NCBI GenBank assembly: GCA_020635995.1
Contig: JACJYS010000001.1
Span: 1 to 64,000 of the forward strand
DNA: 64,000 bases
Direction: 5' to 3'
Source of the DNA: Chitinophagales bacterium
GTDB lineage: Bacteria > Bacteroidota > Bacteroidia > Chitinophagales > UBA8649
Shown: positions 9,059 through 17,939 of the stretch, piece by piece
How positions within the stretch are numbered: position 1 is the first letter of the stretch
How the letters are laid out: each line of letters begins with the position of its first letter
The notes under the pieces: model-generated
What the model was told of the DNA's origin: nothing
Seen by the model: only the letters and a program-made list of their open reading frames with translations
Databases searched by the model: none
Position numbers and translations under genes: made by a program

Positions 9059-10246
9059 TTATTTGTAAGGTAAGTTAAAATACTTTTCATAAAACACTTT
9101 AGTGAAAAAGCCAAAACGAGACAATACCCAAACAGGTATTTTCCCTAATCGCATTTTTGTATAACTATTCGGGTAATCCCAGAAGTTTTTGGGTGGCAAT
9201 TTTAAGTATTCGTCAAACTGTTCTCTTGTTATTCCCAATCGCTTTATACATAAATTTATCACTTTTTCATCTTCTATTGCATAGGGCTCTTTTACGGCTT
9301 CTAAAGCTTCTTTTCTTGTCATCTGCTTGCTTCTAATTAAAGCAGAATAAGCTACTAATCTAAAATCAATGTTAAATTTTACCCGATGCACATAAGTAAT
9401 TAAGGCCCAATATAAGTCATCGTAATAATGCGCACCAGGATATACCCAATCGAGTTCTTTTATAATGATTTCTTCTGCCTCTTTTCTTACATAAGGGTAA
9501 TGATATAATGGCGCAAAGGTTTTAATGCCATTTAATGTATAAAAAAGCATTTCTTTAAGCCCTAAATTATAATTTGGGGCTTCAGGTTTCCATTTTTTTA
9601 GTGGATATGTGCCAAATCGTTTATGAAGCGATCGCAGTAAGTCGCCATCAAAATACGCCCAAGCTATAGGTCGTATCCCTTCTGTTCTAAAACTCTGTCC
9701 GTATAAAATAGTTTTTACCTTTTCTTTATAAGCTACACCATACAACGATGCACCTATACCTATATCGGTGCCATTATTTAATAAAGGTGTTGACGCTTTT
9801 AAATCAACAATTTTCAAATCTTTACATTCTCTAAAATCAGATGTAATTGTTCGTAACTCTACACCTAGTTTTCTTACTGCATTAAGCATATTTTCACCTG
9901 CCACAGGATTGTCAAAACCATCATTAAAATGAACGGCCAAAGGCCTCAAACCCCATTTTTTAACCGCCAACCACAACAAATAAGTACTATCTCTACCACC
10001 GCTAAAACCGATAATACAATCGTATTTTTTGCCTTCTCCCTCTTTTTTAATTTTGTCAAGTCTTTTTTCTAATTTCAATAAAGCTTCATCATTTTCAGGG
10101 TAAAGCTTACACAACTTATCATGAAAGGTGCACAATGAACAAACACCATCTTTATTAAAAGAAATAGCAGGTACGGTACTATCCGCTATACAACGAGTAC
10201 AACGCTTGTATTCAATATTCTTATCAAAACCACTTACTTTTATCAA
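9059..10246 (-). CDS. N-acetyl sugar amidotransferase (PP-loop, WbpG/PseA-like)
   Basis: 395 residues. The N-terminus carries two CxxC pairs (Cys16/19 in CTRCIADSTVP and Cys36/39 in CSLC) that probably bind zinc. The PP-loop follows as GFSGGRDSTYLLW, with SGGRDS at 82-87, then LAVHFNDGFDNPVA and the GASLYGVAYKE block. This is the pattern of the N-acetyl sugar amidotransferase family, which turns an acetamido group into an acetamidino group in O-antigen sugars using ATP and ammonia. The start appears to be TTG at 10246: in frame there is only a short stretch back to a stop, with no ATG. It is the first gene of the minus-strand run down to position 1 and is divergent from the lipoprotein gene at 10295. 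Confidence 0.88.
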   Translation of the reverse strand: MIKVSGFDKNIEYKRCTRCIADSTVPAISFNKDGVCSLCTFHDKLCKLYPENDEALLKLEKRLDKIKKEGEGKKYDCIIGFSGGRDSTYLLWLAVKKWGLRPLAVHFNDGFDNPVAGENMLNAVRKLGVELRTITSDFRECKDLKIVDLKASTPLLNNGTDIGIGASLYGVAYKEKVKTILYGQSFRTEGIRPIAWAYFDGDLLRSLHKRFGTYPLKKWKPEAPNYNLGLKEMLFYTLNGIKTFAPLYHYPYVRKEAEEIIIKELDWVYPGAHYYDDLYWALITYVHRVKFNIDFRLVAYSALIRSKQMTRKEALEAVKEPYAIEDEKVINLCIKRLGITREQFDEYLKLPPKNFWDYPNSYTKMRLGKIPVWVLSRFGFFTKVFYEKYFNLPYK

Positions 10247-10264
10247 ATCTTTATTTTTTACCTT

Positions 10265-10272
10265 TATGTTTG
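10265..10272 (+). promoter_or_regulatory. Bacteroidota-type -7 box for the lipoprotein gene at 10295
   Basis: TATGTTTG matches the Bacteroidota -7 consensus TAnnTTTG exactly and lies 22 bases before the ATG. No clear TTG -33 element is visible at the normal distance, so this is a partial promoter match. Confidence 0.4.
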
Positions 10273-10294
10273 TAGGCTAAATTATAACTTAATT

Positions 10295-10954
10295 ATGAAA
10301 ATTTATCACATTGTTATACTATTTTTCCTTACTTCATGTTCTAATGAGAATAAAGAGTGTAATATACCTGAAGATGTAGAAGTTGATCGGCTTGTGTTTT
10401 ACACAAAACAAACAGACAATGATAACACAGAAGCGGCAGTTAGCTTACGTGGAGCAAGTGATTCTTTAGAAACAGATGCAAAAATTGGTGTTTTTGATGA
10501 ACGTTTAGGCTTGGCAGCTCAGATGGCAGCTACTGTTATACCTAGTAATAAGAATAAACTAGTAAACTGGAATGCCTACATATACTCTGATAGTGTTCAA
10601 AAAGACGTGTCTGTAATTGATATTTCTTTAAATCAAATTCATGGTGCTGTTTCTTCAAACTACAAGGATCCTAACTCCTTAGTTTCAGGGTGGTATATTG
10701 ATGGTGAAAACTATGCTCAATTGGAATACATGTCAAGGCATATAGGAGGGCAAGAGGATGGAAAAACGTGGACTATTGATGACTATGGTTTTCATGCTAT
10801 TGAAGATGGAAAATTAGTTTTTTCTATTAACACGAATGGCTTAATTTTACCAAAACTAGATAAAGAACCTGAAGGCGAATTGGGTGCCTTATATTTCAAC
10901 ACAAAAAAGAACGCCTACATGAAATATACAGCAAATGGTTGGGTGGAGTTTTAA
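10295..10954 (+). CDS. Putative lipoprotein of unknown function
   Basis: 219 residues. The signal peptide MKIYHIVILFFLTSC ends in a lipobox with the lipidated Cys at 15, followed by a Ser-Asn-Glu-rich linker. The remainder is hydrophilic. The C-terminus (GALYFNTKKNAYMKY then NGWVEF) resembles the end motif of Bacteroidota secreted and phage-tail-like proteins, where such a repeat often closes a beta-rich surface domain. No enzyme motif is recognised. It is a solitary plus-strand gene inside a minus-strand polysaccharide locus. Its stop overlaps the stop of the convergent glycosyltransferase gene (shared TTAA). Confidence 0.7.
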   Translation: MKIYHIVILFFLTSCSNENKECNIPEDVEVDRLVFYTKQTDNDNTEAAVSLRGASDSLETDAKIGVFDERLGLAAQMAATVIPSNKNKLVNWNAYIYSDSVQKDVSVIDISLNQIHGAVSSNYKDPNSLVSGWYIDGENYAQLEYMSRHIGGQEDGKTWTIDDYGFHAIEDGKLVFSINTNGLILPKLDKEPEGELGALYFNTKKNAYMKYTANGWVEF

Positions 10955-11631
10955 CTAAACATATACTTTATTACATCTTTAATAACTTTCTTAATAACAG
11001 ACCACTTGCCTCCTGAGCCCCTGCCATGTTTTCTGCTTTGATGTATAATAGGCACTTCAATGAATTTGTAGTTCTTTTCTAATGCTTTTAATATAAATTC
11101 TGCATTAATAAAAGCAGATGTACTCTTTAGATTTAGATTTTTAAGTATTTCAGATTTAAATAAAACAATACTATTCACATCCGTTATTTTTTTGCGAGCA
11201 AGTAATGAAATCACTAAATTATACATTTTTGAGTTTAATCTTCTGTATAAATTATCGCTTCGTTTGTTTCTCTTTCCTATAATCAAATCATAGTCATCCA
11301 TTAAAGATGCCATAGCAAAAAGATTATTGGCGGGAAACTGATGATCTCCTGATATAAAAAACACCCATTTACTTGTGGGAAGTGTAAAGGCTTTTTTAAA
11401 ACTATCGCCAAAACCTTTATTTTGCTGATTTCTAACAAATTGTATAGGAATATCTTTGATTACGTAATTTTGCAAACGTACAAAAGTGCCATCCGAACTG
11501 CCATCATCTATAATTAAAATAGTAAGCTTAAATTTTTCAGAAAGATTTAAGGTTTTAACTTCATTTAAAAGCGCTACTAATGAATGTTTATCATTGTATG
11601 CAGGAATGGATATGGTAACATCAGGTTTCAT
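10951..11631 (-). CDS. Family 2 glycosyltransferase (polyprenyl-phosphate sugar transferase-like)
   Basis: 226 residues, a bare GT-A domain. It starts with TISIPAYNDKHSL, has IDDGSSDGTF near 40-49, FVRNQQNKGFGDSFKKAF, and a GDHQFP block where the DxD motif normally lies. This resembles the DPM1/GtrB-like branch, but there are no C-terminal membrane helices. It may load a sugar onto a polyprenyl phosphate for the GT-C-like protein at 5.0-6.6 kb, which is inferred. The start overlaps the stop of the upstream SGNH gene by four bases. Confidence 0.85.
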   Translation of the reverse strand: MKPDVTISIPAYNDKHSLVALLNEVKTLNLSEKFKLTILIIDDGSSDGTFVRLQNYVIKDIPIQFVRNQQNKGFGDSFKKAFTLPTSKWVFFISGDHQFPANNLFAMASLMDDYDLIIGKRNKRSDNLYRRLNSKMYNLVISLLARKKITDVNSIVLFKSEILKNLNLKSTSAFINAEFILKALEKNYKFIEVPIIHQSRKHGRGSGGKWSVIKKVIKDVIKYMFS

Positions 11632-12668
11632 TTAGTTATGATATTTGGGAGCACTGAATCTACAAAATATTGAGCCAAAAAATAGTTTCCTGTGCTATCC
11701 CAATGCCCTTCTCGTTTAGGAATTAGTTCTTTCCTGTCAATAATATAATCTGACGCTGAAAAGATTTGATTTTTATTAAACGAATTTGTAACTTTTCCAA
11801 AAAGTCTAACTTGATTTAAATTAGATTCAGAATTAATAAAGTCTGTTGTTGTGGGTAAAAAATAAATATAAAACGGAAAATTCTTACTTCTTGCATAAGC
11901 GTCCATAGCTTCTATAAGCTTTGATGAAAGATGCACGTTTTTTTGATGTATATTATTATGTTTTGATACCTCAAAAAATAAACCTAATCTATTGGGCGAT
12001 GTATAATTGTTTTTGAATGTTTTAGAATCTTCTATATGTTCATTGTGAAGCATTAAGCTGTCTTTATCTAATGTAAAATAAGGTTTATAATAATCTCTAA
12101 AACTTAAATGAACTCTATCAATGTCAGCATTCACATATCCTAAAACAATTATATTTGGAGAAAATACATGCAATAAACGCTTCATGTATAAATAGATTTG
12201 ATCAAAACCATAACCGCCAACACCTGCATTAATAACATGATAGCTAGAATCTAGCTGTTCTATAAATGCAGGAAGGGTATTAAAGTCACTTACTTCACAT
12301 CCTTCTACAAAAGAATCTCCTATAAAAAGTATCGTCTTCTTGCTTGCTAAAGACTGATGTCCATTTTTTCTAATTCCTAATGAATCACTAGTAAACGTTT
12401 TATCATTGCAAAATGTTGTTGTACTATAGTTAGGTTTGATACGCCAACCCAATAAAGAGTCATATTCGTAAATTTTTGTTGAACTGCCCTCTATAAAACT
12501 ATCCGTATAGTTAACATAATAATATTCTTTCCAAAATTGGCTTGTGTTGGGAATACGACCTGTTTTTATTCTAAAATTTACATAAACATGGATAGTACTA
12601 AAAAAAAGAATAATTAATATTAATCCAAAACTTATTAAAAATGCTATGTGCTTAGTTTGCTTTTTCAT
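11628..12668 (-). CDS. SGNH/GDSL-type hydrolase with single N-terminal anchor
   Basis: 346 residues. One N-terminal helix (about 8-31) anchors a periplasmic SGNH domain. FIGDSFVEG places the nucleophile at Ser119; NAGVGGYGFDQI supplies block II, LGYVNAD block III, and the C-terminal REGHWDSTGNYFLA the catalytic His with neighbouring Asp. It differs from the two paralogues at the left end, which carry a longer three-helix N-terminus. It overlaps the HTTM-family gene upstream by four bases and probably acts with it. Acyl-ester chemistry on glycans is likely from the family; the substrate is unknown. Confidence 0.8.
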   Translation of the reverse strand: MKKQTKHIAFLISFGLILIILFFSTIHVYVNFRIKTGRIPNTSQFWKEYYYVNYTDSFIEGSSTKIYEYDSLLGWRIKPNYSTTTFCNDKTFTSDSLGIRKNGHQSLASKKTILFIGDSFVEGCEVSDFNTLPAFIEQLDSSYHVINAGVGGYGFDQIYLYMKRLLHVFSPNIIVLGYVNADIDRVHLSFRDYYKPYFTLDKDSLMLHNEHIEDSKTFKNNYTSPNRLGLFFEVSKHNNIHQKNVHLSSKLIEAMDAYARSKNFPFYIYFLPTTTDFINSESNLNQVRLFGKVTNSFNKNQIFSASDYIIDRKELIPKREGHWDSTGNYFLAQYFVDSVLPNIITK

Positions 12669-14467
12669 AAATCCATTAACTTATATATACAAATGGTATC
12701 TTGTTGCTTTTCAGGTTCTAAAAAAACCTCCACAGCATAAACAGAAACATTATCTGCTTCACTTAGCAAAGGAATGGCTATTTGCCATCTATGCCATTGT
12801 TGCACAATTCTATTGGTATCTAAAATACCTGTTTCTTCATATTGATTAATGATTTCTGGTTCAAAACGAGAATAGCTTTCCCATCTAAAGTCATGTTGCT
12901 TTCCAAGTTCATGAACATTTACCCCTTCGTAACCTTCATCTAAAATTTTATACTCAAAATATTTAAACGTATCAGGAACAATAGCCGAATACACTGGATA
13001 TACAGAAAACGGATACGAATCTATTCTAAAAACTCCAAATAAAAAATTTACTCCTAATATCAATAGCGGAATAGAGACACTAAATTTTTTAAAAGAAATA
13101 GTTGGTTCAACTGATGGAAAGGACTTTTTTATAAGCTTTAACTTACTTAAAATTTTATTCCATGGAATAAAAACAACATATAACACTTGAAGAAAGATTA
13201 AAAAGTTTATATACATAAAGTACCCAATAACATTGTGCATAATTATACCTCCAATAGCACTAATCCATCTTGTTTTTTTATGAAACAAAAAAGCGAAGTA
13301 GAACAGCTCAAACAGTATAACTAATAAGCCACCAAACATTAATAAAAATGGAAAATTATCTACTCGAAAAGTAGGGATTTTGTTGTAGTGTTCAAACCAC
13401 TCCAAGTACATTTGATTAATCATAGAGTTGCTCAGTGCCCAATCAAAACCACCAAGCCACAATTTATAAAAACCTGCAAAAAAATAGATCATACCAAAAT
13501 GAAGCCATATAATCTTTAAATGAAAACTATAATCACCTTTTTTGTATATTGTTTTTTTATGAAGAAAACTATCTATTGAAAATACGTCATAACAAGAACT
13601 AAAGGTCATAATCCAGCTTATCCATATAATGATTTGCCTATGTTCTAACTTCCCAAAAAAATTAGGTGTAGCAATCACGTAAAAAACAATAAAAGCATTT
13701 AAAAATAAAAAAAAACGTGTTTTAAACCCAAACGCTATAAAAATTGAAGCTATTACACCTAATACAACAGCATATAGATAATAGTGTGAACTTATGGGTA
13801 AAATTTGTATCAGCCATCCTAAAAAAGGCAAGTTAACTCTTTGCAAACCATCTAGATATTTTGCATATTGCAAATAGAAGCTAATGTAAATAAATATTAA
13901 GTATAGAAAAAAAACTACTCTAAATATGCTAATGTTATACGGTAGTATTGGTTTAAGTAAAAATGCACTAAGTGTTGCATTTATTTGTTTAAAATTTATT
14001 GCATAAAATAACCCTAAAAAAACAAGCTGGAAAATCAAGAAGAGTTTGCTTAGATAGAGTTGAGGTATAAACTCCCCATAAAACGAAACATAGTAGCAAG
14101 TTAAAGCTATACATAAATTGATAAAAAAGAAAAATATAGGTGTTTTCCACCAGTGGATTTCATCTTTAATTTTAAATAAGTTGATGAAACTTTTTATAAA
14201 ATGTCTTTTCTTATAAAGAAGTAAAAGTATTAGAAAAGGTATTCCATATTTAATTAAGCGGGTAAACAAAAACACAATAAGATAAAACTTAGGGTAATAC
14301 GCTTTTAATTGGCTAATAGATTCTGTAAATAGATAACTTATATGAAAGGTGTAATACACATATAGCTCATGTATTTCACTTGAAAAATACAATAAAATAT
14401 ATGATAACACACTTAAGATAGTGAATAAGGCTAATAGTATAAATTTACTTTTTCTTAGCTTAAACAT
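12665..14467 (-). CDS. HTTM-domain (vitamin K-dependent carboxylase-like) membrane protein with fused partner domain
   Basis: 600 residues. Residues 1-170 are a membrane region that includes AYYPKFYLIVFLFTR, the YYP module of this locus. Residues 180-440 form the HTTM part, with IYFFAGFYKLWLGGFDW at 327-343. This matches the conserved helix of gamma-glutamyl carboxylase and SdpB-like proteins; Lys335 lines up by eye with the catalytic-base lysine (Lys218) of human GGCX. A last helix (465-480) leads to a soluble tail starting SYPFSVYPVYS, which resembles the small partner proteins encoded beside the other HTTM genes. It sits between an SGNH hydrolase and the GDP-mannose epimerase gene. The family chemistry is quinol-driven in GGCX; whether this protein carboxylates anything is unknown. 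Confidence 0.72.
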   Translation of the reverse strand: MFKLRKSKFILLALFTILSVLSYILLYFSSEIHELYVYYTFHISYLFTESISQLKAYYPKFYLIVFLFTRLIKYGIPFLILLLLYKKRHFIKSFINLFKIKDEIHWWKTPIFFFFINLCIALTCYYVSFYGEFIPQLYLSKLFLIFQLVFLGLFYAINFKQINATLSAFLLKPILPYNISIFRVVFFLYLIFIYISFYLQYAKYLDGLQRVNLPFLGWLIQILPISSHYYLYAVVLGVIASIFIAFGFKTRFFLFLNAFIVFYVIATPNFFGKLEHRQIIIWISWIMTFSSCYDVFSIDSFLHKKTIYKKGDYSFHLKIIWLHFGMIYFFAGFYKLWLGGFDWALSNSMINQMYLEWFEHYNKIPTFRVDNFPFLLMFGGLLVILFELFYFAFLFHKKTRWISAIGGIIMHNVIGYFMYINFLIFLQVLYVVFIPWNKILSKLKLIKKSFPSVEPTISFKKFSVSIPLLILGVNFLFGVFRIDSYPFSVYPVYSAIVPDTFKYFEYKILDEGYEGVNVHELGKQHDFRWESYSRFEPEIINQYEETGILDTNRIVQQWHRWQIAIPLLSEADNVSVYAVEVFLEPEKQQDTICIYKLMDL

Positions 14468-15439
14468 TTAGCTGTGTTTAGAATCATCATGAACAAGTTC
14501 AATCCACTGATACAATTTCTCTATCCCCTTTCTCAAATCAAATTTTGGCTCCCAATGCAACTTTTCACTTACCAAAGTATTATCACTACATCTTCCTCTT
14601 ACACCTGTAGGTCCATCAATATTTTTGATAACTAACTTTTTCTCACTTAACTTAATTATCATTTTAGTAAAATCATTAATGCTTATCATTTCTTCACTTC
14701 CTATATTAAAAGGGCCGCTCTCATTGCTTTGCATTAACAACCTTACCGCATCTATACAATCATCTATATATAAAAAAGAACGTGTTTGTAGACCATCTCC
14801 CCATATTTCTATATTTTCCCCTTCTTTTGCTTGTGCCACTTTTCTACAAATAGCTGCTGGGGCTTTTTCTTTGCCATTGTTCCATGCACCTTCTGGCCCA
14901 TAAATATTATGAAAACGTGCTATTTTAATGTTTAATCCCAAATTCCTTTTGAATGTCAAATACAACCGCTCACTAAATAACTTTTCCCAACCATATTCGC
15001 TGTCTGGCTGTGCAGGGTAAGCAGTATTTTCTGCTAGTTTTGGATTGTTAGGGTCTAGTTGGTTATATTCAGGATACATACAGGCAGAAGAAGAATAAAA
15101 CACTTTTCCTACTTGGTAATCTACACAAGCTTGAGCCGTAAGTAAATTGATTAAAGCTGAATTATGCATTACATGCGCATCATTATCTCCAGTAAAAATA
15201 TAACCAGCACCTCCCATGTCGGCTGCAAGCTGGTATAGCTCATCTATATTATTAGCTAATGCTTTAACTACTTTTTCTTTATCACGCAAATCTGCTATAG
15301 TAAATTTATCTGCTGCGGTGGGTGAAAACTCGGGTTGTTTTAAATCTACCCCATGCACCCAATAGCCTTCACTTTTTAAGCGTTTTACCAAATGGCTACC
15401 TATAAAACCGCCTGCTCCAAATACAACTGCTTTTTTCAT
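14468..15439 (-). CDS. GDP-mannose 3,5-epimerase-like SDR enzyme
   Basis: 323 residues of extended short-chain dehydrogenase fold with GAGGFIG (8-14) for NAD binding and Tyr149/Lys153 (YGWEK). Blocks match plant GDP-mannose 3,5-epimerase closely: LAADMGGAGYIF, YSSSACMYPEYNQL, ARFHNIYGPEGAW, EKAPAAICRK, WGDGLQTRSFLYIDDC and GPTGVRGRCSDN. The acid/base residues of the plant enzyme (Cys145 and Lys217) correspond to Cys120 and Lys192 here. The expected reaction converts GDP-D-mannose to GDP-L-galactose (with some GDP-L-gulose), giving an L-sugar donor for the polysaccharide. The gene abuts the HTTM gene (stop TAA, then ATG). A close paralogue with another GDP-sugar substrate cannot be excluded. 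Confidence 0.85.
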   Translation of the reverse strand: MKKAVVFGAGGFIGSHLVKRLKSEGYWVHGVDLKQPEFSPTAADKFTIADLRDKEKVVKALANNIDELYQLAADMGGAGYIFTGDNDAHVMHNSALINLLTAQACVDYQVGKVFYSSSACMYPEYNQLDPNNPKLAENTAYPAQPDSEYGWEKLFSERLYLTFKRNLGLNIKIARFHNIYGPEGAWNNGKEKAPAAICRKVAQAKEGENIEIWGDGLQTRSFLYIDDCIDAVRLLMQSNESGPFNIGSEEMISINDFTKMIIKLSEKKLVIKNIDGPTGVRGRCSDNTLVSEKLHWEPKFDLRKGIEKLYQWIELVHDDSKHS

Positions 15440-15487
15440 CTTAACCTATACTATATTTTGTAAATTTAGGAATTGAATTCCTAAATA

Positions 15488-16768
15488 TCATGGTAATTTG
15501 TGTTTTTCTATGATTTTGCTTAAAATTTGTGTGTTGTTTTGTATTAACTCATTTTCTTGTATGGCCTTTGTTGCGGCTAATCCTATTTGTTCCACCAATT
15601 CATCACTTTTACAAACACGAATCATTTCCTTTGCCATATTAAGATAGTCATATTCATCTACTAAAATACCAGAAACACCATTTTTAATTATTTCTTGAAT
15701 TCCTGCGTGTTTGGTGGCTATTATAGGTAAACCATTTGACATGGCTTCCATAATTGAAACTGGCGTACCTTCTTTATCTCCAGTAATAGGAGTAGTTAAT
15801 GAATGTTGCACAAAAACTCTTGCTTTTTTCATTTCTTCAGCCACTTGTTCTGGCGTTTTAATACCTAAAAAATGTACCTTATCATCAATTTTAAGTGCTT
15901 TAACTAAAATGTGGCATGCTTCAAATAATTCTCCACCGCCATCTTTGCCTATCATGCGTAGCTGCGCATCAGGTATTTCTTTCAGTACTTCATTAAACGC
16001 TAAAATGGTAAGGTGTGGGCTCTTGGTTTCTGCAAAGCGGCCAATGGCTAGAAAAATCGGTGGATTACTTTTGTGATTGAAATACCTAAAAAGCTTGGTG
16101 TTAATGGTAGAATGAAAATACTTTGTTTTATTAGAAAAACCATACTCATTAACTTTTGTTACTATTTCATTAGAAACACATAATATTAAAGATGCATAAT
16201 CAAACAAGTTTAAATATTGCTCCTCATTGCTTTTAAAATAGAGATTATGATGTATGTCATAACCTCTTAGCGTTACTATTAAAGGTACATTGGCTAACTT
16301 ACAACTTTCATTAATTTCAATACCTATTGTGCCAAACTCAGCAAAAACCAATTTTATCTTTTCTCTCTTAAGATGCTTTGTAAAGGCTTTTTTAAGATAA
16401 TAATTGGTTGGTTTTTTCAAAAAGATTTCTAGAAGCTCATAAGCTTTTAAAATGATTTTATGTTTAGACAATAGATGCCCTGTTTCTGTATTATAACATG
16501 GGAAAAGCCCTCCATAGTATTGGCGCACATAATATTTTTGCTTATCTATATTCCTAATTTTTTCACGGATAAAAGTTTCGGTATATTTTGTAAAGCTTTG
16601 ATTGACTATTGCAATATTGGGTAGTCTTTTTCTTCGTTTTAAATCTTCTTGTGTTTTCATATAGCCCGCATAATGCTCCCGCATGGCTTTTTCTTTAGAT
16701 TGAAACAGCACTATTCTACGAAAATAGTAGATGGCGTAGTTGATTGTTTTAGAGATAATATGTTTCAC
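15488..16768 (-). CDS. Family 4 (GT-B) glycosyltransferase, WcaL-like
   Basis: 426 residues. The N-terminal domain includes TLRGYDIHHN and the C-terminal domain shows LAIGRFAETKSPHLTI, RMIGKDGGGELF, HFLGIKTPEQVAEEM, and the GT4 nucleotide-sugar block EGTPVSIMEAMSNGLPII. The order and wording resemble colanic acid glycosyltransferase WcaL and related proteins. The start is GTG at 16768. It follows a second GT4 gene with an eight-base gap. No signal or membrane helix is evident, so it probably acts at the inner face of the membrane. Confidence 0.9.
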   Translation of the reverse strand: MKHIISKTINYAIYYFRRIVLFQSKEKAMREHYAGYMKTQEDLKRRKRLPNIAIVNQSFTKYTETFIREKIRNIDKQKYYVRQYYGGLFPCYNTETGHLLSKHKIILKAYELLEIFLKKPTNYYLKKAFTKHLKREKIKLVFAEFGTIGIEINESCKLANVPLIVTLRGYDIHHNLYFKSNEEQYLNLFDYASLILCVSNEIVTKVNEYGFSNKTKYFHSTINTKLFRYFNHKSNPPIFLAIGRFAETKSPHLTILAFNEVLKEIPDAQLRMIGKDGGGELFEACHILVKALKIDDKVHFLGIKTPEQVAEEMKKARVFVQHSLTTPITGDKEGTPVSIMEAMSNGLPIIATKHAGIQEIIKNGVSGILVDEYDYLNMAKEMIRVCKSDELVEQIGLAATKAIQENELIQNNTQILSKIIEKHKLP

Positions 16769-16776
16769 TATATTTT

Positions 16777-17919
16777 TCAGCTTCTTAGACTTATTTGATT
16801 ACAAATTAATGCTGCCCTTTTGTGCCAAGTATTCTCTTGAGCTAAGTTAAAAGCATGTTCGCACAGATGCTTAGCTAAATTTAAATTATCAGTTATCTTA
16901 TTGATATTTTTAACTAAACTCTCTACATTATTGGCATCATATAAAAGTGCATGAACATTGTGTGAGATAACACCTTCAAATGCTTTAATATCTGGTGCTA
17001 ATATAGGTCTTTTTGCTGCCAAATATTCATATAGCTTAATAGGAGAAGTATATTTTGACTGCCTACACTCATCTTGATGCGTTAAAACTAAGATGCGAGC
17101 TTGCTTTTGTAAGAAAGGTATGAATTTATTGGGAATATGTGAAAAGAAAAAGACATTTGATAAATTGCTCTCTTTATTACGATATGCCTCAACCTGCTCT
17201 TTCTTACCCCCTTGTATGATAAAATTTAAATGTGGAAGAAGTTTAGCTGCTTCTATTAATAGTTCTACATTCTTATAATCGTATAAACTACCTGTATATA
17301 ATACATCAATAGTAGGAGGGTGCTTTTTTAATAATGAGTATGGTGGTTTTACAGGATTTGTATAACGATTTACATCAACAGCATCTTCAAAAATTACAAT
17401 CTTAGAAGAAGCAATGCCTGCACTAACATATTGCTGCTTTAATGATTTGTGAATGGTAACCAACATAAGAAAACTTGGTTTTTGAGAAGCTGAAACTACA
17501 TGTTTAAAATAGGGGTTTTCTTTATCATTGTGATATTCAAGAACCGTTCTTATTCCCTTATTCACACATTCTAAAGCTAAAGACTCACATCTAGTATATA
17601 CAATTGTTTTACTATTTCTTTCTTTTAAATAAGCGCATATTTTTTTGTTAAATATAGGGTCATATACAAAATCATATATTTTTTTGAAAAAAGTAAGTGA
17701 AACTCTATTTATGAATGTTGTTTTAGGTAATTCATTTAAGCCATACCAATCTTTTATTTGCTCTCTTTTATTTACTTGGAAATAATGTTTTTGTAAAACA
17801 AGCTCAAATTTGCTAACTTGCTTGCTTAACGCTAGAGCCATATTGATGCTATTTACACTATGTGCGTACCTAGATGGAATATTACCATATGGAACATATA
17901 TTAAATCAAGTTTTTTCAT
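16777..17919 (-). CDS. Family 4 (GT-B) glycosyltransferase
   Basis: 380 residues. The N-terminus reads LIYVPYGNIPSRYAHSVNSI, the usual donor-loop start of GT-B enzymes. The C-terminal half has VLYTGSLYDYKNVELLIEA, FIIQGGKKEQVEAY and SPIKLYEYLAAKRPILAPD, the last being the GT4 active-site region with Glu. The gene starts the minus-strand run 17919-10951 and overlaps, head to head, the first codons of the plus-strand membrane protein at 17.9 kb. Confidence 0.87.
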   Translation of the reverse strand: MKKLDLIYVPYGNIPSRYAHSVNSINMALALSKQVSKFELVLQKHYFQVNKREQIKDWYGLNELPKTTFINRVSLTFFKKIYDFVYDPIFNKKICAYLKERNSKTIVYTRCESLALECVNKGIRTVLEYHNDKENPYFKHVVSASQKPSFLMLVTIHKSLKQQYVSAGIASSKIVIFEDAVDVNRYTNPVKPPYSLLKKHPPTIDVLYTGSLYDYKNVELLIEAAKLLPHLNFIIQGGKKEQVEAYRNKESNLSNVFFFSHIPNKFIPFLQKQARILVLTHQDECRQSKYTSPIKLYEYLAAKRPILAPDIKAFEGVISHNVHALLYDANNVESLVKNINKITDNLNLAKHLCEHAFNLAQENTWHKRAALICNQISLRS

Positions 17920-17939
17920 TTAGCGAATCTGAGTTTATG

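Noticed and set aside
15711..16076. 121-residue plus-strand frame within a glycosyltransferase gene
   Set aside because: It is antisense to the conserved EGTPVSIMEAMSNG region; the length is explained by codon bias of the real gene.
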